Made by a program: the position numbers and the translations under genes
In this document: positions 51,109-58,222 of the stretch, piece after piece
Position numbering within the stretch: position 1 is the stretch's first letter
Layout of the letters: the number at the start of each line of letters is the position of its first letter
Notes under the pieces: generated by a model
The model's database searches: none
Told to the model about the DNA's origin: nothing
What the model saw: only the letters and a program-made list of their open reading frames with translations
NCBI GenBank assembly: GCA_035651155.1
Contig: DASRGG010000023.1
Location: 14,218-78,217 of the forward strand
From: CF-39 sp035651155
Lineage (GTDB): Bacteria; Chloroflexota; Limnocylindria; P2-11E
Reading direction: 5' to 3'
DNA: 64,000 bases

Positions 51109-52305
51109 TCAGGGCCAGCGCACCTTCTCGGCTCCGACGAACTCGGCCAGCTCGGCGACCGCGGTCCTGATCGCGCGCGACCCGCTGCGTGGCGCGTCCG
51201 GCACGCGGACCACGTTGTTCACGATGAGCTCGCCGCGCACGCGGTCGAAGCGCGGATCGGCGCTTCCGATGATGCGATCGCCGTGCAGCACGGGCATCGC
51301 CCAGTACCCGAGCGTGCGCAGCCGCGGCGGCACGTAGATCTCCATGCGGTAGCGGTAGCCGAAGAGCTCCTCGGTCCGGTCGCGGTCGATGATCAGGTTG
51401 TCGAACGGCGAGAGGAGGGTCGTGCGCGGCTCCCAGCGCGCGAGGGCGCGCCCCACCACGGACGGGATCGCGTAGTACGGTCCCTTCCACGCCGCGTCCG
51501 TGATCTCGACGCGCTCGACCTCACCGGTGCGCTCGAGAGCGTCGAGCGCGTCCGTGCCGGCGTGCCGGCCGAACGCGTAGTGCCGGCGGAGCTGCTTCGC
51601 CGTCGCGAGGCCGTGGGCGCGCAGCGCCCGAAGCGTCGCCTCGCGCGCGAGCGCGCGGCCGGAGAGCGGCCGGGCCTCTTTCAGCCATCCGTCCGCGACC
51701 GCCCAGAGCTTCTGACCGCGCCGGCGTCCGGCGACGATGACCTCGCCGCGACGCTGAAGGACGGCGAGCATCATCGTGACGTTCCGCCCGTCGTTCCATC
51801 CGCCGGAGGTCCAGCTCACGGCCGCGCGGTCTTCGAACGCGGCGAGCGGGAGCGGCCCGTCGCGGCGCAGGCGGGTCATGACGCTCCGGCGCAATCCAGG
51901 GTTGTTCGCGAGGAATGCCGCGGCGCGCTTGGGCCACGTGCCGCCGCCGCCACCCTCGAGTCGGGCGCGCTTGGTGTTCCGCGCGCCGGGCGACGTCGCG
52001 GCGCGATACGCGCGGATCGTCGCGCCGTGAATGGTGAGGTCGCTCGCCGGCAGGATGAGCGAGACCGTCTCGAACAGGTCGCGCTTCACGAGCAGCGCAT
52101 CGAGCAACGCGACGTCGTAGTCGCCAAGGCGGCTCCACGGCACGAGGTACGGATTCCGGGCCACGACGTTCGTCGGATCGAGCTGCAGGTAGCCGATGTC
52201 GCGGACGAGTCCGAGGATGCCGGCGCGCGTCGGCCGCGGGCGCGGCCCGGCGAGGCGCTGCGCCACGATCGCGACGCGCCGGGCCTCGGCCGTGGTGATC
52301 CGCAT
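51109..52305 (-). CDS. YcaQ-type winged-helix DNA glycosylase
   Basis: 398 residues. N-terminal ITTAEARRVAIVAQRL, catalytic-type motif GYLQLDPTNVV (the QxD pair of the HTH_42/YcaQ/AlkZ family), and the C-terminal SPFDNLIIDRDRTEELFGYRYRMEIYVP signature (in pieces). AlkZ/YcaQ enzymes unhook crosslinked or bulky alkylated bases. Start is the ATG before MRITTAE; sequence upstream belongs to a decayed kinase. Confidence 0.88.
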   Translation of the reverse strand: MRITTAEARRVAIVAQRLAGPRPRPTRAGILGLVRDIGYLQLDPTNVVARNPYLVPWSRLGDYDVALLDALLVKRDLFETVSLILPASDLTIHGATIRAYRAATSPGARNTKRARLEGGGGGTWPKRAAAFLANNPGLRRSVMTRLRRDGPLPLAAFEDRAAVSWTSGGWNDGRNVTMMLAVLQRRGEVIVAGRRRGQKLWAVADGWLKEARPLSGRALAREATLRALRAHGLATAKQLRRHYAFGRHAGTDALDALERTGEVERVEITDAAWKGPYYAIPSVVGRALARWEPRTTLLSPFDNLIIDRDRTEELFGYRYRMEIYVPPRLRTLGYWAMPVLHGDRIIGSADPRFDRVRGELIVNNVVRVPDAPRSGSRAIRTAVAELAEFVGAEKVRWP

Positions 52306-52399
52306 AGCAGCCGACGGTACGTCATGGCCGGTCGCCCCGGCCACCGGACGGCTGCCCACGCTGCGAAGAAGCGCGGCCTCGCCCAGGAAGCGGTCCGCG

Positions 52400-52710
52400 C
52401 GGGGTGGGCGAGCGCGGCCATCGTTCCGGCCGGACCGGTGTCCTCGAGCCACAGCCGACCGCCGTGCGCCTCGGCGATGCGACGGCTGATGCGCGGCGTG
52501 CAGCCGCAGCCGTTCGGCGTGCACGACCTCGCCGCGCAGCGCGCGGAGCGCGGGCAGCTCCTCGCGCGCGATCGGCTCGCCGTCCTCGCGAGCGGGCGCG
52601 GTGCGCGCGATGGCGGCGCCGAGCGCGAGCACGTCCGGTCCCGCGAAGTCCTTGCGCGCCTGATTCGCGAGCGGCACGCGACCGTCCGCGCCGTAGCCGC
52701 GCCTGTGCGT
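52400..52710 (-). pseudogene. Decayed PAS-sensor histidine kinase remnant
   Basis: One frame encodes a PAS-like stretch, YGADGRVPLANQARKDFAGPD .. REELPALRALRGEVVHAERL (in pieces). Immediately downstream another frame encodes RISRRIAEAHGGRLWLEDTG, the end of a HATPase domain. The kinase core between them is missing. No intact gene fits this 440-bp gap. Confidence 0.6.
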
Positions 52711-52746
52711 CGCCGGTCACGAAGCGTCGTGGGCCCCCCGTCGCGT

Positions 52747-53160
52747 TCAGGCGACCGGGGCGACGGGCTCGGCGGCGATGTCGAAGAGCACGGTCGGCAC
52801 GTGCACCAGCGATTCGTGCACGGTGCAGTGCTCGAGCACGCGAAGCAACGCGGGCCTCAGCGCCGCGGGGAAGCCGTGCGCGGCCTCGATGCGCAGTGAG
52901 ATCGCGGCGACACGCGAATGGTCGGCCGCCCACGCGAAGTCGCAGGCGACGGTCAGCTCCCTGTCGCCGAGGCCGTGACGCGCGAGGAACCGGTGGGCGT
53001 GAAAGCCCGCGCACGCGGCGAGGCTCGCGACGAAGAGCTCCGTCGGCGTCGGTCCGGCGTCGCCGCTCGAGGGCGCCGGCTGATCGACGACGACCTCATG
53101 GCCGCGGACCGCGATACGGAAGCGGTCGCCCGCCTCGTGGCGGACGGTGATCTGGCTCAT
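52747..53160 (-). CDS. OsmC/Ohr-family thiol peroxidase-like protein
   Basis: 137 residues. OsmC fold with FVASLAACAGFHAHRFLARHG (first Cys) and VLEHCTVHESL (second Cys), the two-cysteine centre that reduces organic hydroperoxides or binds persulfide-type species. ATG chosen for its AGAGG ribosome site 6 nt upstream. Divergent from the PCYCGC gene. Confidence 0.85.
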   Translation of the reverse strand: MSQITVRHEAGDRFRIAVRGHEVVVDQPAPSSGDAGPTPTELFVASLAACAGFHAHRFLARHGLGDRELTVACDFAWAADHSRVAAISLRIEAAHGFPAALRPALLRVLEHCTVHESLVHVPTVLFDIAAEPVAPVA

Positions 53161-53298
53161 GACCAACCTCTCAGCCGCGCGAAGCGGCGCATCGTCGACT
53201 CTGCCCTCGGCGCGCGCCGAGAGCCAGGGCCAAAGGTCCCCGGATGAGGACCTTCATCCCTATCTCCGCGGTCGGCGGCGGGGCATCCTGCGAGGCGC

Positions 53299-53763
53299 AT
53301 GATCTGGACCCGCCGTGCCGTGCTGCGCGCGAGCGTCGGCCTCGTCGCCGCGGCGTGCGCCACGACCCCCGCCGCCGTCGCGAGCGACGCTCGCCCGAAC
53401 GACCCCCTCGCCGCCAACGCCGACCTCGGGATCTGGCCGGACCGCATCACCAAGTCGGCGAGGGAGATCCGGGAGGCGTACGAGTACGCGGTGCGCCGGC
53501 CGAGGTCGCTGCAGTTCATCCCGTGCTACTGCGGGTGTGGCGCGCAGGGCCACCGGAACAATCAGGATTGTTACGTCCGGGAGTTCCTCGCGAAGGGCTG
53601 GGTCGCGCTGGACCTGCACGGCTACGGCTGAGGCGTCTGCGTCGGGATCACGCGTGACGTGATCGCGCTCGAGAAGCAGGGCCAGCCGCTCGCGGAGATC
53701 CGCCGGCTCGTCGACCTCAAGTGGTCGGCGAGCGGTCCCGGGACGAACACGCCGCCGCCGTAG
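53299..53763 (+). CDS. PCYCGC-family protein, probable selenoprotein (TGA = Sec111)
   Basis: 154 codons read through an in-frame TGA at 53629-53631. Twin-Arg-like export signal (WTRRAVLRASVGLVAAAC). Family motif PCYCGCG at residues 75-81 and NNQDCY. Before the TGA: VALDLHGYG; after it: GVCVGITRDVIALEKQGQPLAEIRRLVDLKW, in pieces. In family members as I recall them this site is CGVC followed by the same IA-DV and EIR-ID pattern, so the TGA replaces Cys and gives U-G-V-C, a redox motif. A SECIS-like hairpin follows. Uninterrupted homology on both sides without frame change favours Sec over a mutation. The alternative is a simple nonsense mutation in a region with other decayed genes. Confidence 0.7.
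53646..53664 (+). promoter_or_regulatory. Bacterial SECIS-like hairpin
   Basis: GATCAC-GCGTGAC-GTGATC: 6-bp perfect stem, 7-nt loop starting with G, loop 20 nt after the TGA. This meets the general bSECIS description (loop 16-37 nt after UGA, G in the first two loop bases). Plain stems of this size are not rare by chance, so it is supportive only. Confidence 0.55.
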
Positions 53764-53781
53764 TCGCGCGCCGCGGTTGGA

Positions 53782-53895
53782 GTGCCGCGCGTGGACGCGG
53801 ACGTCATCGTCGTCGGCGCGGAGCTCGCCGGCCTCGTCGCGGTGCGCCTCTGCATCCTGACGCGCAAGACGCTCGGCGGCGTCGAGGGCACCTAG
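53782..53895 (+). pseudogene. FAD-binding oxidoreductase remnant
   Basis: 37 codons: VDADVIVVGAELAGLVAVRL is the N-terminal FAD/NAD site of a flavin oxidoreductase (GxGxxG with a Glu at the second Gly), then abruptly ILTRKTLGGVEGT and stop. Looks like an internal deletion that joined the two ends of a gene. Confidence 0.55.
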
Positions 53896-54425
53896 ATGAA
53901 GAGGGTCGTCGCGCCCTCGGCCGCGGCGAGCGCGGTCGCGGCGCCGGCGGGCTCCTCGACGCCGTCGATGAGGTCCGCTCGCGTGAGCCCCATCATCTCC
54001 ATCGTCATCTGGCAGGGGATGAGCCGCACGCCCATCTCCTTCGCCGTGTCGAGGAGCTCCTGCGGGCTCGCGACGTTGTAGCGCTTGGCCAGGCTTCGCA
54101 TCATCGCCGGGCCCATGCCCATGAAGTTCAGCTTCGAGAGCTTGAGCTTCGACGTGCCGCCCGGATTCATCATCGCGAGCATCTTCTGCATCCAGCTCTG
54201 ACCGGTGATCCCGCGCTCGTTGCGCACGAGCGTGAACAGTCCCCAGAACGTGAAGAAGATCGTGACCGGCTTGCCGAGCGCGGCAGCGGTATTCGCGAGG
54301 ACGAGCGTGGCCCAGGTGCGCTCGAGATCGCCGCTGCACGCGAGGATCACGAGCCCGCCCGTCTCCCTGGCATCCTCGGCCGCGACCGCGGTCGCCGCGG
54401 CCGGGCGATCGATGGCGAGCGTCAT
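53892..54425 (-). CDS. DsrE2-like (DsrE/F/DrsH family) sulfur-relay protein, long form
   Basis: 177 residues. DrsE_2 pattern: LVILACSGDLERTWATLVLANTAAALG, VTIFFTFWGLFTLV and the conserved Cys in GVRLIPCQMTMEMMG. Carries or transfers sulfane sulfur. An N-terminal extension (about 25 residues, Ala-rich) is not hydrophobic enough for a membrane anchor. Last gene of the sulfur operon, 4 nt after its TusA partner. Confidence 0.85.
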   Translation of the reverse strand: MTLAIDRPAAATAVAAEDARETGGLVILACSGDLERTWATLVLANTAAALGKPVTIFFTFWGLFTLVRNERGITGQSWMQKMLAMMNPGGTSKLKLSKLNFMGMGPAMMRSLAKRYNVASPQELLDTAKEMGVRLIPCQMTMEMMGLTRADLIDGVEEPAGAATALAAAEGATTLFI

Positions 54426-54429
54426 GCGA

Positions 54430-54666
54430 TCACCCCTTCTTGCGCAGGACGAACCGGAACACGCCGTCCTGCTGCGATGTCTCGACGAGCTGGTGCCCCG
54501 TCGTCTTCGACCACGCCGCGAAGTCCTTCACGGAGCCCGGGTCGGTCGCCAGGACCTCGACGAGCTCGCCGGGGCCGAGCTGCTTCATCGCCTGCGCGGT
54601 CTTCACGATCGGGACGGGGCAGCTCTGCCCCTTCACGTCGAGCGTGCGCGCGACGGTGGTGGCCAT
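54430..54666 (-). CDS. TusA-family sulfur carrier (CPVP)
   Basis: 78 residues. TusA/SirA fold with the catalytic Cys in VKGQSCPVPIVKTAQAMKQL and the second half VLATDPGSVKDFAAWSKTTGHQLVE (in pieces). Accepts persulfide sulfur on the Cys. Strong AGGAGG ribosome site before the ATG. Pairs with the DsrE gene that follows. Confidence 0.92.
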   Translation of the reverse strand: MATTVARTLDVKGQSCPVPIVKTAQAMKQLGPGELVEVLATDPGSVKDFAAWSKTTGHQLVETSQQDGVFRFVLRKKG

Positions 54667-54676
54667 GAGGTGCCTC

Positions 54677-55810
54677 CTATCCCACACGGCCCTGCGGGAC
54701 CGTGATCCAGTACGCGCGGTTGAACGCCCATTTCGCCCAGTGCCAGAGCCGCGAGGGCCGCGGCGGGATGGGTGGATGTGCGTAGTCGAAGCGGAGCGAC
54801 GTGGCCCGGCCGCCGCCCGTCTCGAGGAAGCACATGACGCGGCCCGCGTACGCCGTCTTCGGCGCGGTGCCGCGGACGAGCGAGGCGATGCGGCTCGCGA
54901 CGACGGGCGCCTCGAAGTGCGCGGTGGATCCGCTCTTTGAGATCGGCAGGTCGGTCGCGTCGCCGAGCGCGAAGATGCGCTCGTGCGCCGTGTGCTGGAG
55001 CGTGTTGCGATCGGTCGGGACCCACCCGCCGGCGTCGCCGAGGCCCGAGGCCTCGATGACCGCCGAGCCGCGGTGCGGCGGAACGAGGACGAGCAGGTCG
55101 TAATCGGCCGACTCGCCTTCGATGGAGGTCACGTTCCGCCGCACCGGGTCGACGGAGTCGACGTTGAAGAACGTCCGCAGCTCGACGCCGCGCTTCTCGA
55201 AGATCGGCTGCACGAGCTTGGACGCGGATTCGATCGTGAAGGCGCGGTTGAGCGGCGAGAGCAGCGTGACGCCGCTCCTATCCCGGATGCCGCGCCTGCG
55301 GAGGTGCTCCTCCAGCATGAGCACGAACTCGACCGGCGCCGGCGGGCACTTGTAGGGGATGCCCGCGACGCCCACGAGGATCTTCCCGCCCCTGAAGCGG
55401 CGGAGCTCCTCGCGGAGCCGCAGCGCGCCGTCGAGCGAATAGAAGTCGTGCGTGCCGTCGTAGCCGGGTACGGCCTCGCGATCGAGGCGCGACCCCGTGG
55501 CGAGGACCAGGTAGTCGTAGGGGAGCGACCCGCCACGCGAGAGCGTGACCGTCTGTGCCGCGGGATCGATCTTCGTCGCCTGCTCGACGACGAGCTCGAC
55601 GTGCCTTCGCAGGAGCGTGCGCTCGTCCCGCGTGAGCCAGAGCGCGTTCGCCTGGTCGAGCGCCACGTACAGGAAGCCGGGCTGGTAGAGGTGCATCCCC
55701 GTGCCGTCCACGACCGTGACCGTCGCGTCCTGCTTCAGATGCTTCTCGAGGAGGTTCGCGACGAGCGTCCCGCCCACGCCTCCGCCGAGGACCACCACAC
55801 GGGCGGGCAT
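54677..55810 (-). CDS. sqr: Sulfide:quinone oxidoreductase-like flavoprotein
   Basis: 377 residues. FAD site VVVLGGGVGGTLVANLLEKH, ATG-type second motif YDYLVLATGSRLD, active-site Cys in GIPYKCPPAPVEF and a C-terminal FALGDATDLPISKSGSTAHFEA. A further Cys sits in MCFLETGGGRA. Fits the SQR (type III-like) family that oxidises sulfide to sulfane sulfur on the membrane and passes electrons to quinone; a C-terminal amphipathic Trp/Phe-rich end (LWHWAKWAFNRAYW) fits membrane attachment. Overlaps the upstream TusA stop. Confidence 0.85.
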   Translation of the reverse strand: MPARVVVLGGGVGGTLVANLLEKHLKQDATVTVVDGTGMHLYQPGFLYVALDQANALWLTRDERTLLRRHVELVVEQATKIDPAAQTVTLSRGGSLPYDYLVLATGSRLDREAVPGYDGTHDFYSLDGALRLREELRRFRGGKILVGVAGIPYKCPPAPVEFVLMLEEHLRRRGIRDRSGVTLLSPLNRAFTIESASKLVQPIFEKRGVELRTFFNVDSVDPVRRNVTSIEGESADYDLLVLVPPHRGSAVIEASGLGDAGGWVPTDRNTLQHTAHERIFALGDATDLPISKSGSTAHFEAPVVASRIASLVRGTAPKTAYAGRVMCFLETGGGRATSLRFDYAHPPIPPRPSRLWHWAKWAFNRAYWITVPQGRVG

Positions 55811-56055
55811 CAGTGCGTCTTCCGGACGACGAAGTGCGCGAAGCCGTCGTCCTCGACGACCGCGACGAGCTCGTGCTTCGCCTTGGCGACCCACGCGGGG
55901 ATGTCGGTCCGCGATCCCGCGTCGCTCGAGACGACCTCGATGACGTCGCCGACCTGGCCGGCGCGGATCGCGCCGATGAGGTTCAGCAGCGGCCCGGGGC
56001 ACGCCATCCCGCGCGCGTCGATGCTCCTGGTGAGCGTGAGGTCGGTCGGGGTCAT
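55810..56055 (-). CDS. TusA-family sulfur carrier (CPGP)
   Basis: 81 residues. Catalytic Cys in DARGMACPGPLLNLIGAI, second half VVSSDAGSRTDIPAWVAKAKHEL. Different from the CPVP copy by about half its residues. Lies between a DsrE gene and the SQR gene, overlapping the latter by one base. Confidence 0.92.
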   Translation of the reverse strand: MTPTDLTLTRSIDARGMACPGPLLNLIGAIRAGQVGDVIEVVSSDAGSRTDIPAWVAKAKHELVAVVEDDGFAHFVVRKTH

Positions 56056-56074
56056 CTCGGGTACCTCCGTTCCT

Positions 56075-56488
56075 TTAGATGAAGGTGATCGGGCCCGTCT
56101 GCGCGTCGCTCATGAACGCCGCGACGCCTTCCACGTCGTCGACGAGCGGATCGAGATCGTCCTTGGTGATGCCGAAGAGCTCCATCGACAGCGCGCAGGC
56201 GTGGATGCGCACCTCGCCGATGTCCTTGGCCTGCCGCAGGAGCGCGCTCCAGTGCCGGTCGCCCGCCTGGTCCTTCTTCACCAGCGCCGCGCCGCCGCTG
56301 CCGGCCTCGGCCGCGACGCCGTGATCGGTCCCGACCCTGTCCTTGCGGAACGCGTCGAGCGCCCAGTACTGCAGGAACACGTTCACCGGCCGTCCCATCG
56401 CCGCGGCGCCGGTCGCGAGGATCGCGGCCGCGCCGAGGCGGTCGTCGGTGCCGGAGAAGAGGACGAGCGAGAGGGTGGCGTCTTCCAT
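56075..56488 (-). CDS. DsrE-family sulfur-relay protein, short form
   Basis: 137 residues. ATLSLVLFSGTDDRLGAAAILA, VNVFLQYWALDAF and conserved Cys in EVRIHACALSMELFGI match the DsrE/DrsE_2 pattern. First gene of the operon; GGAGG lies 8 nt before its ATG. Divergent from the ArsR-type repressor, whose operator region is shared. Confidence 0.85.
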   Translation of the reverse strand: MEDATLSLVLFSGTDDRLGAAAILATGAAAMGRPVNVFLQYWALDAFRKDRVGTDHGVAAEAGSGGAALVKKDQAGDRHWSALLRQAKDIGEVRIHACALSMELFGITKDDLDPLVDDVEGVAAFMSDAQTGPITFI

Positions 56489-56608
56489 CGATGCGACCTC
56501 CACGTACGGGATCCATCCTCGTCCAGCCGCCGCCGCGCGTCGTGCGCTGAACGTCGTCCGCGCGCGGGCCGAAGGCCGGTAGCCATGTCGGGCAACAGCC
56601 GACATGAC

Positions 56609-56632
56609 CATATGCGGATACGCTCATATAGT
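56609..56632 (+). promoter_or_regulatory. Inverted repeat and -10 of the ArsR-type gene
   Basis: ATATG (56610-56614) and CATAT (56625-56629) flank CGGATACGCT; the right arm overlaps TATAGT (56627-56632), 7 nt before GTG 56640. A repressor at this site would block its own leaderless promoter and could act on the divergent sulfur operon. Confidence 0.6.
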
Positions 56633-56639
56633 TGCGACC

Positions 56640-56999
56640 GTGAGACGGACGTCCCGCGACGAGGTCTTTCGGCTACACGCCCAGTTCTGCAAGGCGCTGG
56701 GCGACGGGAACCGCCTCCTGCTCATCGTCGAGCTGCGCGACGGCGCGCGGACGGTGAGCGAGCTCGCCAGGGCGATCGGCGCGAGCCAGTCGCTCACCTC
56801 CCGGCAGCTCGCAATCCTGCGCGAGAAGGGCATCGTTGTCGCACGCCGCGACGGGAATTACATGCGCTACAGCCTCGTCGACCGGCGCATCCTCTCCGCG
56901 ATCGACCTGCTGCTCGACGTGCTCGCCGCGCAGCTCGAGCGCCACGGCTCGCGCTCCACGATCGCGCGCCGGCTCCGCCCCGCCGTCCGCGCCTCCTAG
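56640..56999 (+). CDS. ArsR-family winged-helix repressor
   Basis: 119 residues. ArsR/SmtB helix-turn-helix: FCKALGDGNRLLLIVELRDGA, SELARAIGASQSLTSRQLAILREKGIV (in pieces), then the wing VARRDGNYMRYSL. Only one Cys (near residue 17), so it lacks the paired cysteines of SqrR/BigR persulfide sensors. Position opposite the sulfur operon suggests it controls that operon. GTG chosen because the -10 box lies between it and the upstream ATG at 56604. Confidence 0.82.
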   Translation: MRRTSRDEVFRLHAQFCKALGDGNRLLLIVELRDGARTVSELARAIGASQSLTSRQLAILREKGIVVARRDGNYMRYSLVDRRILSAIDLLLDVLAAQLERHGSRSTIARRLRPAVRAS

Positions 57000-57006
57000 C
57001 CCGCGC

Positions 57007-57108
57007 TCAGCCCAGCCGGTACGCGGTCGGGTCCACGTGCGCGGCGATGAGCGATGGCCGGCGCGAACGCAGCGCGGCACGGAGCGCGTCGCGGCACTCG
57101 GCCTTTGG
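57007..57108 (-). pseudogene. C-terminal remnant of a TPP-dependent enzyme
   Basis: PKAECRDALRAALRSRRPSLIAAHVDPTAYRLG and stop (in pieces here: the tail RPSLIAAHVDPTAYRLG) resembles the last residues of acetolactate-synthase-type enzymes. It is in the same frame as the ImmA-like gene, directly after that gene's TGA, with no start of its own. Confidence 0.45.
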
Positions 57109-57711
57109 TCAGTCGGAGAGCTGCGGCGCCGCCGAGACCACCGCGGTGACGCAGAGCGCGTCGCGGAGCCACGCCGCCAGCCTCGTGCGCGCGAGCGCGC
57201 GTTCGATGCGCAGGTCGTAGTACGCGGCCCGCATCGCGAGCAAGAGCGATCGCAGCGCGGCGCGCGTGATGCCGCGGGAGACGAGCTCGCGCAGCACGGC
57301 CGAGCCGCGCACCAGGCGCGGCGCCGCGAGACCCTCGCCGCGACGGCCCCACCACATCGCGCGGGCGAGGTCTTCGGCCTCGCGATGGCGGCGCGCGTCG
57401 GTCTCCAGGCGCGCGATGCCCGGTGGGCCCTCGACGATCGTCACGAGCGGCAGGTGGTGCTCGAGCGCGATGTGGGCGGCGACGTGCACGTAGAGGTAGA
57501 TCCGCTCCGCCGCGGTGGCGTCCGACGCGACGACGAGCGCCTTCGCGCCGTCCCTCGCGGCCGGACTCACGAGGAGCGCGCGGACGTCGGGCAGGGCGGC
57601 GAAGCGCGTGCGGACCCCGAGATCGTCCCGCAGATGGGCGCGCAGCCGGACCTCTTCGGCGAGCAGCGTATGGCTCTCCGCGCGGGGAGCGATCGTCACT
57701 TCGGCAGCCAT
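57109..57711 (-). CDS. ImmA/IrrE-like protein lacking the catalytic Glu
   Basis: 200 residues. The segment AERIYLYVHVAAHIALEHHL aligns with the zinc helix of ImmA/IrrE peptidases, but the HExxH site reads HVAAH; a downstream EAEDLARAMWWG matches the E..A..F.A.LLMP region. Zn binding may remain, peptidase activity probably not. The C-terminal half is helical. Overlaps the upstream HTH-like gene by 16 bp, the usual ImmR/ImmA order. Confidence 0.55.
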   Translation of the reverse strand: MAAEVTIAPRAESHTLLAEEVRLRAHLRDDLGVRTRFAALPDVRALLVSPAARDGAKALVVASDATAAERIYLYVHVAAHIALEHHLPLVTIVEGPPGIARLETDARRHREAEDLARAMWWGRRGEGLAAPRLVRGSAVLRELVSRGITRAALRSLLLAMRAAYYDLRIERALARTRLAAWLRDALCVTAVVSAAPQLSD

Positions 57712-58106
57712 ACGCGTATGCCCTCCTCGAGGTATTCCCTGAGCGTCGTGCGATCGCTCAGCTTGGGAAGCGTCGCTTCCAGGTCGCGGAAGATGAGTGC
57801 CGCGAGCGGTTCACCGACGAAGCTCGCGAGCACCGCGCGCCCCTCGGCGACGACGGTCTCGACGGAGAGCCGCTGCTCGCAGCCGACGATCATCAACGCG
57901 AAGTACAGACGCACGCACTCCTCCGGCGAATCGATCGCGCGCGCGATCCGCGTCTTGCCGCGCGCGATGCGGTGCAGCGTCGCCCGGTCGAGCGCGAGCG
58001 AGCCGTCGGTCAGGTCGTAGACGCGATCGACGAGGCGGTCGAGCGACGCGCCCCCGCCGAGCGTCCCGATGGCGCGCGAGAGCCGCTCCGCGTCACGGAT
58101 GCGCAC
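57696..58106 (-). CDS. HTH-like partner of the ImmA-like protein
   Basis: 136 residues, all helical. The segment LALDRATLHRIARGKTRI resembles an Xre recognition helix (S-x-x-L-x-R-I-x-x-G). One Cys (IVGCEQ). First gene of a two-gene operon. GTG start 6 nt after TAGCCT. Function inferred only from this arrangement. Confidence 0.55.
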   Translation of the reverse strand: MRIRDAERLSRAIGTLGGGASLDRLVDRVYDLTDGSLALDRATLHRIARGKTRIARAIDSPEECVRLYFALMIVGCEQRLSVETVVAEGRAVLASFVGEPLAALIFRDLEATLPKLSDRTTLREYLEEGIRVWLPK

Positions 58107-58112
58107 GCCGCA

Positions 58113-58118
58113 AGGCTA
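58113..58118 (-). promoter_or_regulatory. -10 box of leaderless promoter
   Basis: Minus-strand TAGCCT, 6 nt before the GTG of the HTH-like gene. Confidence 0.5.
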
Positions 58119-58210
58119 CGCCCGGCCGCCGGCGCCGGCGTCTCACACGTGGGACGTCCGCGTGGGTGGCGGGCGACACTCGCGGACCTCCCGTCCCCGC
58201 GCGAAACGCC

Positions 58211-58216
58211 CACAAT
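58211..58216 (+). promoter_or_regulatory. -10 box of leaderless promoter
   Basis: CACAAT, 6 nt before the ATG of the LigD polymerase gene. Confidence 0.45.
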
Positions 58217-58222
58217 CCGGGG

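Noticed and set aside
56604..56639. ATG 56604 as start of the ArsR-type gene
   Set aside because: The TATAGT -10 box and inverted repeat lie inside that extension, and the extra residues have no counterpart in the ArsR fold.
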